In this document: piece by piece, positions 18,989 to 28,112 of the stretch | Position numbering within the stretch: the stretch's first letter is position 1 | Layout: each line of letters begins with the position of its first letter | DNA from: Sphingopyxis sp. QXT-31 | GTDB lineage: Bacteria; Pseudomonadota; Alphaproteobacteria; Sphingomonadales; Sphingomonadaceae | Direction of reading: 5' to 3' | DNA length: 64,000 nucleotides | Assembly (NCBI RefSeq): GCF_001984035.1 | Contig: NZ_CP019449.1 | Coordinates: 806,001 to 870,000 of the forward strand | Position numbers and translations under genes: made by a program | Notes under the pieces: model-generated | What the model saw: the letters and a program-made list of their open reading frames with translations, nothing else | Databases searched by the model: none | Told to the model about the DNA's origin: nothing

Positions 18989-20892
18989 CATTTGGTGAGC
19001 CGCAGCTTCGAGATCTTGCCCGCGATCTTGCGGAACGCCGCCTGCAGTTCGACCGAATTGGCGGCCTGAAACGCCTTGTCGCCGCCCGAACATTGCGCGA
19101 GCGCCGGCGTCAGTTCGGTACCGAAGGCGACGATCCAGATCGTCATGCCGCGGGCGCGCGTCGCCTTGCACAGCGCGAGGAAGCGGTTCTCGACTTCCTG
19201 ATTGAGCATCGCCGCGGTCGGCGTTTCGGCGCTGTTCGCCTGCCGCCGCCGGTCGAGAAACGGATGGCCATAGGCGTCATATTCCTTGACCCCGACCGAG
19301 ATGTAGCCGTCGGTCATGAAGATCAGGTGGCGGACCTGGTCGCCGCGGTTCTCGGCGCGGAAGAGGCCGGTCGGCGACAGGAAGCGCGCGCCCCAGAGCA
19401 GCCCGATGTCGTGGTGCGTCGCGCCCGTCGCGACGAGTGTGTCGAGATAATCCTCGAGCTGCACCCCGTCCATCGGCTGCAACTTTTGCGCGGGGGCAGG
19501 GCAGAAGCGCTGGCCCGACCAGTGGTCGACCAGATTGGCATATTTGGCGGTCGTGGTGACCGGATCGACATTGGGGCGCATGAAGACGAGCCCGGGGAGC
19601 GACGGTCTCCACTGCGTCGCGGGATCGCTCGGATTCGGCACGAGATCGATCTGCAGGTCGAGCGCCTCGGCGGGCAGCGGGTCGTAGCTTTCGGCGGCGA
19701 CTGTCTGGCGCTCCTCGATGCAGCCATACCAGGGGATTTCGCGGTTGCTGCCGTCATTGTTGATCTTCGCCTTGATCGACCCGCCGGAGGTCAACCCGCG
19801 CAGCTTCGACACGTCGTAGGTGATCGGCGCATATTCCCAGGTGATCTCCGTCAGCCCGACGGGCTCGGTCACGAATTCGAACGTGTGGTCATAACCGCTG
19901 TTGTCGGTCGCGCGCACTTCGCAGGTCGTGCCGTTGAGGACGGCGCGATAGGTCGTGCCATTGATCACCTCGTTGAAGGTCTCGATCGTGCGCGTGCCGG
20001 GCCGCGGCGTCAGCACCAGTTCTTCGCGGCTGGAGATTAGCGTTTTCTTTACTGTGGCGTTGCCCGCGGGCCTGGTCGGGCAGCTGTAGTAGGAGAGGCC
20101 GCTCTCCCCGCCGTCGTTATAGACCGCGGGGTAGGTCGATTCGAGCCGCTCGCTTCGGCTGCCGCCGTTTTTGACGTCATTGCGGACATATTGGGTCTTG
20201 CCGTCGAGCGAGACGTGCTTGTCGATCCGCCGCGACTGATAGGTCGCCTTGTCGACCATCCAGTCCTGGTCGAGCGAATAGCCGACATTGACCGTCGAGG
20301 TATAGGGCATGAAGCCGTAACGGATGACCGCGCCATTGGGCTTCACCGCCTCGAGCTCGCCGTGGAAGCGGGTCACCGCCTCCTTCATCGCGTCGAAGCG
20401 CGAGACGCTGTCGCCCGGATTGACGTCCTTCATCGACCCCGTCGTGTCGAGCACGAACATCACGTCGGTGTTGGTGATTTCCTGCATCGCGCGGCAATTG
20501 GCGCCCAGCGCCATGACATGCTGACCGAACACGCGCATTACCGCGGTGTCGAGCTTGGCCGATGCGGAGCCGATGATCTCGGAGCCGTTCTGCGACAGGG
20601 TGAAGTCGACGTCGCGGCTGCCGAAGCTGCTCTGGCCGAAATTGGCGTTGAAATATTCGTCGCCGACCTTCCGCCCGTCGTCGGTCAGGCCGGTGCCCGA
20701 CACCTTGCGCGCCGCCAGCACGCCGGCGTCGCACGCCGCCTGCAGCCGTGTCTTCGCCATATAGCCGCGGCTGACGTCGATCCCCGATCCGACGAAGGCG
20801 ACGAGCGGCAGCATCATGCCCGCGACGAGCATCAGTGTGTTGCCGCGCCGGTCGCGCGCGAGGCCGCGCCAAAAGTCAGGCCATGACGCCAT
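18988..20892 (-). CDS. TadG-like protein with von Willebrand factor A domain
   Basis: This 634-residue protein begins with a TadE/G-type leader and TM helix (RRGNTLMLVAGMMLPLVAFVG). A vWA domain starts near residue 142 with a MIDAS motif DTTGSM at 149-154 and continues, with a large insertion, to the C-terminus (MTDGYISVG near the end). Such proteins are envelope-anchored and are thought to contribute to Flp/Tad pili or adhesion. It is first in the three-gene tad-type cluster. An AGGGAC sequence precedes the ATG at 20892. Confidence 0.85.
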   Translation of the reverse strand: MASWPDFWRGLARDRRGNTLMLVAGMMLPLVAFVGSGIDVSRGYMAKTRLQAACDAGVLAARKVSGTGLTDDGRKVGDEYFNANFGQSSFGSRDVDFTLSQNGSEIIGSASAKLDTAVMRVFGQHVMALGANCRAMQEITNTDVMFVLDTTGSMKDVNPGDSVSRFDAMKEAVTRFHGELEAVKPNGAVIRYGFMPYTSTVNVGYSLDQDWMVDKATYQSRRIDKHVSLDGKTQYVRNDVKNGGSRSERLESTYPAVYNDGGESGLSYYSCPTRPAGNATVKKTLISSREELVLTPRPGTRTIETFNEVINGTTYRAVLNGTTCEVRATDNSGYDHTFEFVTEPVGLTEITWEYAPITYDVSKLRGLTSGGSIKAKINNDGSNREIPWYGCIEERQTVAAESYDPLPAEALDLQIDLVPNPSDPATQWRPSLPGLVFMRPNVDPVTTTAKYANLVDHWSGQRFCPAPAQKLQPMDGVQLEDYLDTLVATGATHHDIGLLWGARFLSPTGLFRAENRGDQVRHLIFMTDGYISVGVKEYDAYGHPFLDRRRQANSAETPTAAMLNQEVENRFLALCKATRARGMTIWIVAFGTELTPALAQCSGGDKAFQAANSVELQAAFRKIAGKISKLRLTK

Positions 20893-21116
20893 GACGGTCC
20901 CTGTATCCCCCTGTCGCGCGGCACCCCTGCCGCATTCCGATCGGAGCCGGACTAGGGCAGCCGTCGTAACAGCGGGGCTAAGGCAGATGGTTAATTGCGC
21001 GCCGAATCTCCTGATAAGGCGGGATTCTTCCGATCCGCCTGTCCCGCGGCGGGACGGTCCGAAGCGGGCGAGGAAGCGCTTGGGTCGCCGCGCACGCGGT
21101 GGTAGCGGTGCGCGCG

Positions 21117-21770
21117 ATGACGACCGAAGCCTCCGACAGCGCCGACGCTGCGCTCTACCCCGACCTCCGCGACCCGCGCGTGATGGTCGCGGTGGCGCGT
21201 CCGTGGCGCCCCGCGGCGGCGAGCCTGTGGGCGCTCGCGGCGCGGCTGACGCGGCTGCTCGCCGAGGCGCGCGAGCCCATGATCGGACAGATCAAGCTCG
21301 CCTGGTGGCGCGACATGATGACGATGCTGGCGAACGATCCGGGCGCGCTGCCCAAGGGCGAGCCCCTGCTCGCCGAACTCGCCGCGACCTGGGGCGGGCA
21401 GGCGGGGCTCGACGCTCTGATCGACGCTGCCGAGGCGATGCTGCTCGCCGAGGACGAGCACGGCCGCCGCGATGCCGCCGAGCGGTTCGGCGCGAGGCTG
21501 TTCGCCTTGTCGTCGGCGCAGGGCGGCGACGATCCGCGCGGGCGGCGCTGGGGGCTGCTGTGGGGCGCAGTGCAGCAGGAGGAGGCCGCGACGGCCCGCG
21601 CGCTGTTCGCGGCGGCGCGGACGCCGCTCGCGGCGCGCGGTGCCTTCGCGGGCGACCGCGCGCTGCTGATGCTCGATCGCTGGGCGGCAGCGATCGCGAA
21701 ACGCGACGGCGAGCGGCGCTGGCGAAGCGAGGGAGCGTTGCTCTTTCGCGTCGGGCTGATCGGGCGCTGA
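21117..21770 (+). CDS. Squalene/phytoene synthase-like protein lacking catalytic aspartates
   Basis: A 217-residue protein. The motif AREPMIGQIKLAWWRDMM (about 51-68) is the hallmark of a branch of the squalene/phytoene synthase superfamily (NDUFAF6-like). It is shorter than true synthases (about 280-350 residues) and I see neither DxxxD motif, so isoprenoid synthesis is unlikely. Eukaryotic NDUFAF6 helps complex I assembly; a similar role here is speculation. Start at the ATG at 21117; no clear Shine-Dalgarno sequence is visible. Confidence 0.7.
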   Translation: MTTEASDSADAALYPDLRDPRVMVAVARPWRPAAASLWALAARLTRLLAEAREPMIGQIKLAWWRDMMTMLANDPGALPKGEPLLAELAATWGGQAGLDALIDAAEAMLLAEDEHGRRDAAERFGARLFALSSAQGGDDPRGRRWGLLWGAVQQEEAATARALFAAARTPLAARGAFAGDRALLMLDRWAAAIAKRDGERRWRSEGALLFRVGLIGR

Positions 21771-21853
21771 CGAATAAAATAAGCCGGGGCTGGAAATGCT
21801 GCCGCCAAACATCTATTTACTGCGGTACATAATAGGGTCGCAGGGGACGTTTG

Positions 21854-22567
21854 ATGTTCAACGGGCTGGTCGCCTATCTCGATTCGATCAAGGCGCGCGA
21901 CCCCGCGCCGCGCTCGCGCTGGGAAATCATGCTCTATCCGGGCCTGCTCGCGGTCGGCATGCACCGCGTCGCGCACTGGCTGTTCGAGGCCGACCTGTTT
22001 TTCCTCGCACGCTTCGTCAATCATTTCGCGCGCTTCCTGACCGCGATCGACATCCACCCAGGCGCGAAGATCGGGCGGCACCTGTTCATCGACCATGGTT
22101 TCGGCGTGGTGATCGGCGAGACCGCCGAGATCGGCGACAATGTCTCGATCTACCAGGGCGTGACCTTGGGCGGTACCGACCCCGCCAACGGCATCGGCGG
22201 CAAGCGCCACCCGACGCTGGCGAACGACGTGATCGTCGGCTCGGGGGCGCAGATCCTGGGCCCGGTCACGGTCAGCCCGCGCGCGCGGATCGGCGCCAAT
22301 GCGGTGGTGACCAAGGACGTGCCCGAGGGTGCGGTGATGGTCGGCATCCCCGCCCGCTCGACCTTGGTCGACGCCAGCGAATATGCGCGCGAGTTCATCC
22401 CTTACGGCACCTGCAACGAGACCTTCGACCCCGCGACGCAGAAGGTCGAGCTGCTGCAATGCCAGCTCGAGCAGCTCCAGAAGCAGCTCGTCGCGCTCGT
22501 CGCCGAGCGCGACGCCGCTATCGTCGTCGCCGAACCCGCACCGCGCAAGGGGCGTAGCCGCGCCTGA
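21854..22567 (+). CDS. cysE: Serine O-acetyltransferase (EpsC/CysE type)
   Basis: This 237-residue enzyme acetylates L-serine for cysteine synthesis. It has the short helical N-terminal domain of the EpsC branch, then a left-handed beta-helix of hexapeptide repeats. Conserved motifs are TAIDIHPGAKIG, IDHGFGVVIGETAEIGD, YQGVTLGG and GKRHPT, which include the catalytic histidines. A C-terminal tail forms a Gln/Leu-rich coiled coil (QCQLEQLQKQLVALVAE), longer than in many homologues. An AGGGGACG sequence lies before the ATG. Its stop overlaps the next gene by one base. Confidence 0.94.
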   Translation: MFNGLVAYLDSIKARDPAPRSRWEIMLYPGLLAVGMHRVAHWLFEADLFFLARFVNHFARFLTAIDIHPGAKIGRHLFIDHGFGVVIGETAEIGDNVSIYQGVTLGGTDPANGIGGKRHPTLANDVIVGSGAQILGPVTVSPRARIGANAVVTKDVPEGAVMVGIPARSTLVDASEYAREFIPYGTCNETFDPATQKVELLQCQLEQLQKQLVALVAERDAAIVVAEPAPRKGRSRA

Positions 22568-22914
22568 TGGGAACGGTGACGCCCCTGCCGCTCGCCGGTC
22601 GCACGGCGCCGCAGCAGACCGGTTTCGAGCGCACCGAACTCCTGCGCATCCTCGATCTCTATGGCCGGATGGTCGCGGCGGGGCATTGGCGCGACTATGC
22701 GATGGACTTCCACCGCGATGCGGCGATCTTCTCGGCCTTCCGCCGCGCCGCCGAGCGCCCCGAATATCGCATAGAGAAACGCCCCGCACTACGGAGCCGG
22801 CAGGGCATGTGGGCCCTTGTCTCCGAAGCCGGGGCGGTCCTGAAACGCGGGGACGAGCTCGCGAACATACTCGCCCCCGTCGAACGCAAGCTTATGAAGC
22901 TGGTATCGGACTAG
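22567..22914 (+). CDS. DUF2794 protein
   Basis: A 115-residue protein with FERTELLRILDLYGRMVAAGHWRDYAMDF and AFRRAAERPEYRIEKRPALR, the DUF2794 pattern of alphaproteobacteria. Function unknown; no signal or membrane segment. It overlaps the serine acetyltransferase gene by one base (TGATG), so it is probably co-expressed with it. Its 3' end overlaps the convergent membrane protein gene by 23 bases. Confidence 0.88.
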   Translation: MGTVTPLPLAGRTAPQQTGFERTELLRILDLYGRMVAAGHWRDYAMDFHRDAAIFSAFRRAAERPEYRIEKRPALRSRQGMWALVSEAGAVLKRGDELANILAPVERKLMKLVSD

Positions 22915-23962
22915 GCGCGATCGTTGCGGGCAGCTGGTTCGCGAGGTTCGCGGGCAGGAAACCCACCACCACGCTGCGCGCATTCTGCCAGAAGGCCGAG
23001 AGCAGGAGCAGCGCCGAGCCGATCACGAAGGCGGTCAGCGCGACGTTGAGCTCGACCGCGCCGAATGTGCGGAACAGCTCGGTCAGCGCGAACAGCACAT
23101 AGGCGAGGGCGGAGACGAGCAGCGCACGGCGGTCGATCGCCAGCGCAATGATCCCGAACAGGATATAGACGCCGACCACCAGCACCGCGGCGCCGCTGCC
23201 GATATTGCCGCCGTCGGTGACGCCGAGCAGGTGGAAGATCGGATGCGCGATCATCGGCGCGGCGAGCAGGTGGAGCCAGAAGGCGACGTCGCTGCGGCGC
23301 GTCTGGCGCACGCGGTCGCTGCGGTCCCACCACATCGCGAGCGCGAAGACGCCGAGCCCGGCGACGAGCACCAGCGACATCACCAGCGTTTCGCCATCCT
23401 GCGGAACGCCGGTGATCGACAGCACCAGCGCGACCGCGGTCGCGGCGAGCGCGGCGGTGCCGGCGGCGACGGTGATCGGCACCATGAAGCGGCGCCAGTG
23501 GAACCAGGTCGCACTCGCGGTGATCAGCGCGATCGCGCCGACGACGATCGCGCCGACGGTCTCGTCGGGACGGTTGCCGAAGATCGCCTCGCCATGTTCG
23601 ACCAGGAAGCCGACCATCGAGGCAAAGACGCCGCCCGCGAAGGCGAGGACGAGCACGATGCTGGGCAGCGCCATGCGGCGTTTGCGGGTGAAATACTCGG
23701 CCAGGAACCAGGCCGAGCCGGCGACGAAGATGCCCGCGAGCGCGGTGTGGATCGACTGGCCGATCCACGCAACCGCGACGAGCAGGATCACCGCGGCGAT
23801 GCTGACGAAGATGTCGTTGAAACCGGTGATGAGGCGGAATGATTCCTCGTCCGCCCCGGGGGCGGCGCGCACCGACGCGATATGCGCGCGGAAAGCCGCT
23901 ACGGCCTCCGGCGTCATGACCTTTGCGTCGACCGCGGCTTGCAGGTCGCTTTCGCTGTACAT
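22892..23962 (-). CDS. Polytopic membrane protein of unknown function
   Basis: A 356-residue inner-membrane protein. A soluble N-terminal region of about 45 residues (SDLQAAVDAKVMTPEAVAAFRAHI) resembles the helical start of DUF2157-type proteins. About ten hydrophobic helices follow in a compact array. No transport or catalytic motif is recognised. It ends in a convergent overlap with DUF2794. Confidence 0.75.
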   Translation of the reverse strand: MYSESDLQAAVDAKVMTPEAVAAFRAHIASVRAAPGADEESFRLITGFNDIFVSIAAVILLVAVAWIGQSIHTALAGIFVAGSAWFLAEYFTRKRRMALPSIVLVLAFAGGVFASMVGFLVEHGEAIFGNRPDETVGAIVVGAIALITASATWFHWRRFMVPITVAAGTAALAATAVALVLSITGVPQDGETLVMSLVLVAGLGVFALAMWWDRSDRVRQTRRSDVAFWLHLLAAPMIAHPIFHLLGVTDGGNIGSGAAVLVVGVYILFGIIALAIDRRALLVSALAYVLFALTELFRTFGAVELNVALTAFVIGSALLLLSAFWQNARSVVVGFLPANLANQLPATIAPSPIPAS

Positions 23963-24040
23963 TTGGGGTCGTCCTTCTGTCCGATCCCCTTGCCCCGCGA
24001 CGTTTATGGCATAACTGTGTTAGTGATGCAATACGATAAA

Positions 24041-24697
24041 TCAGGTGAAGATTTGCGCAGCGGTAAGGCGGTCGCGCTGGGCTTTGGTGATGCGATCGAC
24101 AAGGCACAGGGCGAGCGGATAGACGATCAGGTTGGTCGCCGAGTAGACGAGTCCGAGGATCAGCGCTTCGCGCTCTTCGGCGGGCGAGGCAGCGTCGATC
24201 GATGCCCTGGTCATGACGACGCCGACGACGAGCGAAAAGCACCAGGCGCCCCACCAGCCGATCAGCAGCCCCTCGCTGCCAGACGAGCGTTCGGCGTCGC
24301 CATACAGGCTGGCGTTCCAGATCTGGCGCATCGCCCGATAGGGTTTGAACAAATTTGCGATCGGGACGAAATGCCATCCGACCGCCCAGGCGGGTGTGAA
24401 GGCGAAGCGCGGCGTGCGCGCGGCCTTGATATTGGCGGCGGCGCGGTAAATCCACATACAGAAGATGACGTAGGTGACGAAGGCCAGGACGAGGTCCGTC
24501 ATCAATATGCCGACATAGAGGGCGTTTAGGCCTTCCACCGGCGCCTCCTCGGCGAGCGACACCAGTCCGCGGAATTCGGCCACCTCGCCGATGAACACCA
24601 TCGCGGAAGAGACGATCCCCGCGACCAGCAGGCCCTTGACCAGCGCGCCGCGCCGCTGGAGCAGGGCGATGCCTTCGCCCAGGGTCATGTCGGTCAT
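24041..24697 (-). CDS. DUF4328 membrane protein
   Basis: A 218-residue protein with four or five TM helices. The motif FTPAWAVGWHFVPIANLFKP(YRAMRQIW) between helices is the DUF4328 signature. Function unknown. It lies between an SDR gene and a membrane protein gene on the same strand, with gaps of about 65-80 bases. Confidence 0.82.
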   Translation of the reverse strand: MTDMTLGEGIALLQRRGALVKGLLVAGIVSSAMVFIGEVAEFRGLVSLAEEAPVEGLNALYVGILMTDLVLAFVTYVIFCMWIYRAAANIKAARTPRFAFTPAWAVGWHFVPIANLFKPYRAMRQIWNASLYGDAERSSGSEGLLIGWWGAWCFSLVVGVVMTRASIDAASPAEEREALILGLVYSATNLIVYPLALCLVDRITKAQRDRLTAAQIFT

Positions 24698-24761
24698 AGG
24701 CGCTCCCGCGATCGGCCGCCCCGGACCGGGGCGTCGCCGACGCGGGAAACGTCTATCAGCC

Positions 24762-25664
24762 TCAGCCCAGCGCCTGCAAGGCGCGCATCACCGCCATCGA
24801 CTGTTCGCTGCCCGACTGCGGGACGGTCTCGCCATTGCGGTCGATGATCTTCTCCCACGCGGCGGCGACGCCCTCGGGGGTGCGCTCGTCCTCGGGCAGC
24901 GCGACGCCGGGGGTCATCGTCACATAAGCGGCATGGAAGGCGCCCGCGCCCGCGCCGACGATCATGTTGGTCGGCGCATCCTCGCTGACGAGGTAGAGCG
25001 CCGCCGGGACGACATTCTCGGGCGTGAACTTCTCGAACAGTTCGGCGGGGAAGATGTCCTCGGTCATCCGCGTGCCCGCGACCGGCGCGATGGTGTTGCA
25101 GCGGATATTGTATTTCGCGCCTTCGAGGTGGAGCGTCTTGGTCAGCCCCGCGAGGCCCAGCTTCGCCGCGCCATAATTGGCCTGGCCGAAATTGCCGTAG
25201 AGCCCGGTCGACGAGGCCGTCATCAGCAGACGGCCATAGGCCTGCTCGCGCATCGTGTCCCACACCGCCTTGGTGACATTGGCGCTGCCGCTGACGTGGA
25301 CCTTCAGCACCAGGTCGAAATCGGCCGGCTCCATTTTGGCGAAGCTCTTGTCGCGCAGGATGCCGGCGTTGTTGATGACGATATGGACGCCGCCCCATGC
25401 TTCCTTGGCCTTGGCGACCATTTCGACCATCTGCTCATATTCGGTGACGCTGCCGCCGTTCGACATCGCGGTGCCGCCGAAGGCCTCGATCTCCTCGACC
25501 ACCTGCAGCGCCGAGTCCGAATGGCCGGTGCCGTCGCGCGCGCCGCCAAGGTCGTTGACCACGACCTTCGCGCCGCGCCGCGCCAGTTCGAGCGCATAGG
25601 CGCGGCCCAGGCCGCCGCCGGCGCCGGTAACGATGGCAACGCGTCCGTCAAATTTGATCGTCAT
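24762..25664 (-). CDS. SDR-family dehydrogenase, (3R)-hydroxyacyl-CoA dehydrogenase-like
   Basis: A 300-residue Rossmann-fold oxidoreductase. The cofactor motif TGAGGGLG is at 13-20, NNAG at 98-101, and the catalytic Ser near 151, Tyr164 and Lys168 (YGAAK). The N-terminal VVVNDLGGARDGTG stretch is typical of the dehydrogenase part of peroxisomal multifunctional enzyme 2 and its bacterial relatives, which act on (3R)-hydroxyacyl-CoA. Asp38 after strand 2 may favour NAD. Exact substrate unknown. Confidence 0.88.
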   Translation of the reverse strand: MTIKFDGRVAIVTGAGGGLGRAYALELARRGAKVVVNDLGGARDGTGHSDSALQVVEEIEAFGGTAMSNGGSVTEYEQMVEMVAKAKEAWGGVHIVINNAGILRDKSFAKMEPADFDLVLKVHVSGSANVTKAVWDTMREQAYGRLLMTASSTGLYGNFGQANYGAAKLGLAGLTKTLHLEGAKYNIRCNTIAPVAGTRMTEDIFPAELFEKFTPENVVPAALYLVSEDAPTNMIVGAGAGAFHAAYVTMTPGVALPEDERTPEGVAAAWEKIIDRNGETVPQSGSEQSMAVMRALQALG

Positions 25665-25803
25665 GATGGTCTCCCGGAAGGGCGATTCCCTGAAAAATTG
25701 CCCGAAAAAACTGGCCTGTCCTTAGCCCCAGATTGCGGCGAGGCAAGCGGCGACTGCGACGAAGCGTACGGTGCAACATAATTGTCACGATGGAGTCGCG
25801 GAA

Positions 25804-25821
25804 TTGTCATCTATGCGTCAT
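25804..25821 (+). promoter_or_regulatory. Pho box upstream of the porin gene
   Basis: Two 7-base half sites, TTGTCAT and GCGTCAT, are separated by four bases (CTAT). This is the direct-repeat spacing of PhoB boxes. It ends about 45 bases before the porin ATG, a good position for PhoB activation. A further TTGTCAC lies about 15 bases upstream. Confidence 0.7.
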
Positions 25822-25866
25822 AGCAGCGCGCCCAGACCCGCCACCGCACCAGCCGGAGCCTTGTAA

Positions 25867-27234
25867 ATGCGTCCCACCCTGATTGCCGCCTGCCTCGCAT
25901 CGTCGATGCTGACGATGCCCGCCACCGCCCACGCTCAGGCGATGACCGCCGAAGAGGCTGCGGCGCTACGCGCCGAGCTGGCGGCGCTCAAGGCACAGGT
26001 CCAGACGCTCGAGACGCGCCTCGACGCTGCGATTGCGCAGCCGGCCCCGACGCCCGTCGCGACGCCCACCCCAGCGCCGAGCGCGCCGCCGGTGACCGCC
26101 AAACCCGCGACCGAAATTGGCTGGAAGGGCGCCCCCGAGATCAAGACCGCCGACGGCTCGAGCTTCAAGCCGCGCGGGCGCATCCAGCTCGACGTCGCGG
26201 GGATCGACGCGCCCGATGGCGTGCTCGGCAATCGCGGCGGCACCGCGACCGAGTTCCGCCGCGTCTATCTGGGAGTCGATGGCAAGATCCCGGGCGGCTT
26301 TTCCTACCGCGTCGAGGCGGATATCGCGAACAGCTCGGTCGAGTTGACCGATGTCTATTTCACCTATGGCCCCGGGCCGCTGTCGGTGACGGTCGGCCAG
26401 ATCAAGCCCTTCTGGGGGCTCGAGGACATGACGAGCGACCTGTTCCTCAGCCATCTGGAGCGTTCGGCCTTTACCTCGGCCTTCGGGTTCGAGCGCCGCG
26501 TCGGGCTGTCGGCGCAATATAAGGGCAAGGCGGTGCTGCTGCAGGGCGGGGTGTTCGGCGACAATGCCGCCGACCTCAACGACAGCAACCACAGCATCGG
26601 CGTCGACGCGCGCGCGGTGTTCATGCCCAAGCTGGGCGACACCCAGCTGCACCTCGGCGGGTCGATCCACTTGCGCGATCTCAACAATCCGGCGGGCACG
26701 GTGCGCTATCGTGCGCGGCCGTTCGTGCACACCACCGACGTGCGCCTCGTCGACACTGGCGAGATCGACGTCAGCGGCGAGCGCGGTATGGGGCTGGAGG
26801 CCGCGGTGCTCGCGGGGCCGTTCCACGCGGCGGGCGAGGGCTATTGGCAGACCGCGAAGCGCGACGGCGCGGCGGACCCCACCTATTTTGGCGGCTATGC
26901 CGAGGTCGGCATGGTACTGACCAAGGGCGACAAGCGCAGCTACAAGGACGGCGTCTTCGACCGGCTGAAGCCGTCGAACCCGATCACCGAGGGCGGCATC
27001 GGCGCGATCGAGGTCAATGCGCGCTACGACCATCTCGACCTCAACGATGCCGGTATAGTCGGCGGGCGCCAGCGTGCGGCGCTGCTGTCGCTGGTCTGGG
27101 CGCCCATCGAATATATCCGCCTGACCGCCAGCTACGGCCGCCTGCGCATCAACGACGCCCGCATCGCCGCGGCGGGGGGCGACCGCGATTATTCCGCGGA
27201 CACCTTCGGGCTGCGGACGCAGATCGATTTTTGA
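25867..27234 (+). CDS. Phosphate-selective porin, OprO/OprP family
   Basis: A 455-residue outer-membrane protein with a signal peptide (first ~24 residues, AHAQA). A short coiled coil (LRAELAALKAQVQTLETRLD) is followed by a Pro/Thr linker, then a beta-barrel beginning near GWKGAPEIKT and ending in the terminal phenylalanine of TQIDF. The motifs FRRVYLGVDGKIPGGFSYRVE and VGQIKPFWGLEDMTSD match OprO/P. The Pho box upstream and the neighbouring pst operon support a role in phosphate uptake under limitation; polyphosphate versus phosphate preference cannot be told. Confidence 0.92.
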   Translation: MRPTLIAACLASSMLTMPATAHAQAMTAEEAAALRAELAALKAQVQTLETRLDAAIAQPAPTPVATPTPAPSAPPVTAKPATEIGWKGAPEIKTADGSSFKPRGRIQLDVAGIDAPDGVLGNRGGTATEFRRVYLGVDGKIPGGFSYRVEADIANSSVELTDVYFTYGPGPLSVTVGQIKPFWGLEDMTSDLFLSHLERSAFTSAFGFERRVGLSAQYKGKAVLLQGGVFGDNAADLNDSNHSIGVDARAVFMPKLGDTQLHLGGSIHLRDLNNPAGTVRYRARPFVHTTDVRLVDTGEIDVSGERGMGLEAAVLAGPFHAAGEGYWQTAKRDGAADPTYFGGYAEVGMVLTKGDKRSYKDGVFDRLKPSNPITEGGIGAIEVNARYDHLDLNDAGIVGGRQRAALLSLVWAPIEYIRLTASYGRLRINDARIAAAGGDRDYSADTFGLRTQIDF

Positions 27235-27242
27235 TGGGATTC

Positions 27243-27386
27243 ATCCTCCCTGCGGCGAAGTCGTGGGGAGGGGGACCGCCCGAAGGGTGGTGGAGGGGCG
27301 GGGTGCTTCAGCGCCGGTCTAGACCCGTCGCCCCTCCACCATGCTTCGCATGGTTCCCCTCCCCATCGCTTCGCGACAGGGAGGAT
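27243..27386. repeat. Long palindromic intergenic repeat, family A copy 2
   Basis: A 144-bp element with ends ATCCTCCCTG (27243-27252) and CAGGGAGGAT (27377-27386). It is closely similar to the copy at 1839-1980 in both arms; the central loop differs. It occupies nearly the entire gap between the convergent porin and phoB genes. Confidence 0.85.
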
Positions 27387-27416
27387 TATGGGACACCGGC
27401 AATCGCTGACGAACGC

Positions 27417-28112
27417 TCAACCCTTGCCCGCATCCAGCGCATACCCCGCCGAGCGGACCGTGCGGATGATGTCCGCGGTCCCCGGCAGGTTGATCGCCTT
27501 GCGCAGCCGCCGGATATGGACATCGACGGTGCGCAGCTCAATATCGCTGTCCTGGCCCCACACGCTGTCGAGCAATTGCCCGCGCGAGAAGACGCGGCCG
27601 GGATGCTCCATGAAATGGCGCAGCAGGCGGAATTCGGTCGGGCCCATGTTCACGATCTGGCCGCCGCGCACCACCTTGTGCGCGACCGAGTCGAGCTCGA
27701 TATCGGCATAGGCGAGCAATTCGCCGGCGAGCGCGGGGCGCAGGCGGCGGAGCACCGCCGACACGCGCGCGACCAGCTCGCGCGGGCTGAACGGCTTGGT
27801 GACATAATCGTCGGCGCCGGTCTCGAGCCCGCGGATGCGGTCCTCTTCCTCGCCGCGCGCGGTCAGCATGATGATCGGGACGTTCGCCGACTTGGGGTTG
27901 CGGCGCAGCCGCCGGCAGACCTCGATGCCCGGCAGGCTTTCGATCATCCAGTCCAGGAGAACGATGTCGGGGACGCGTTCCTCGACGAGGACAAGTGCCT
28001 GTTCGCCGTCGGGGGTCTGACGGACCGAAAAGCCTTCGCGCGCGAAATGCCAGACGATGAGCTCGGCGATCGCCTCGTCATCCTCGATCAGCAGCAGGTC
28101 GGGCTGCGGCAT
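27417..28112 (-). CDS. phoB: Phosphate regulon response regulator PhoB
   Basis: This 231-residue regulator has a receiver domain with Asp54 as phosphoacceptor (VLLDWM), acidic DD at 11-12 and TKPFSPREL after beta-5. The winged-helix output domain contains GPTEFRLLRHFMEHPGRVFSR and VDVHIRRLRKAI. It is the last gene of the pst-phoU-phoB operon and overlaps phoU by one base. Phosphorylated PhoB should act at the Pho boxes at 25804, 33638 and 33659. The usual partner PhoR is not in the window. Confidence 0.95.
   Translation of the reverse strand: MPQPDLLLIEDDEAIAELIVWHFAREGFSVRQTPDGEQALVLVEERVPDIVLLDWMIESLPGIEVCRRLRRNPKSANVPIIMLTARGEEEDRIRGLETGADDYVTKPFSPRELVARVSAVLRRLRPALAGELLAYADIELDSVAHKVVRGGQIVNMGPTEFRLLRHFMEHPGRVFSRGQLLDSVWGQDSDIELRTVDVHIRRLRKAINLPGTADIIRTVRSAGYALDAGKG

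Noticed and set aside
20893-21116. Possible small gene or RNA between the divergent TadG-like and synthase-like genes
   Set aside because: No convincing start, ribosome site, hairpin with T-run or tRNA fold could be seen in these 224 bases.
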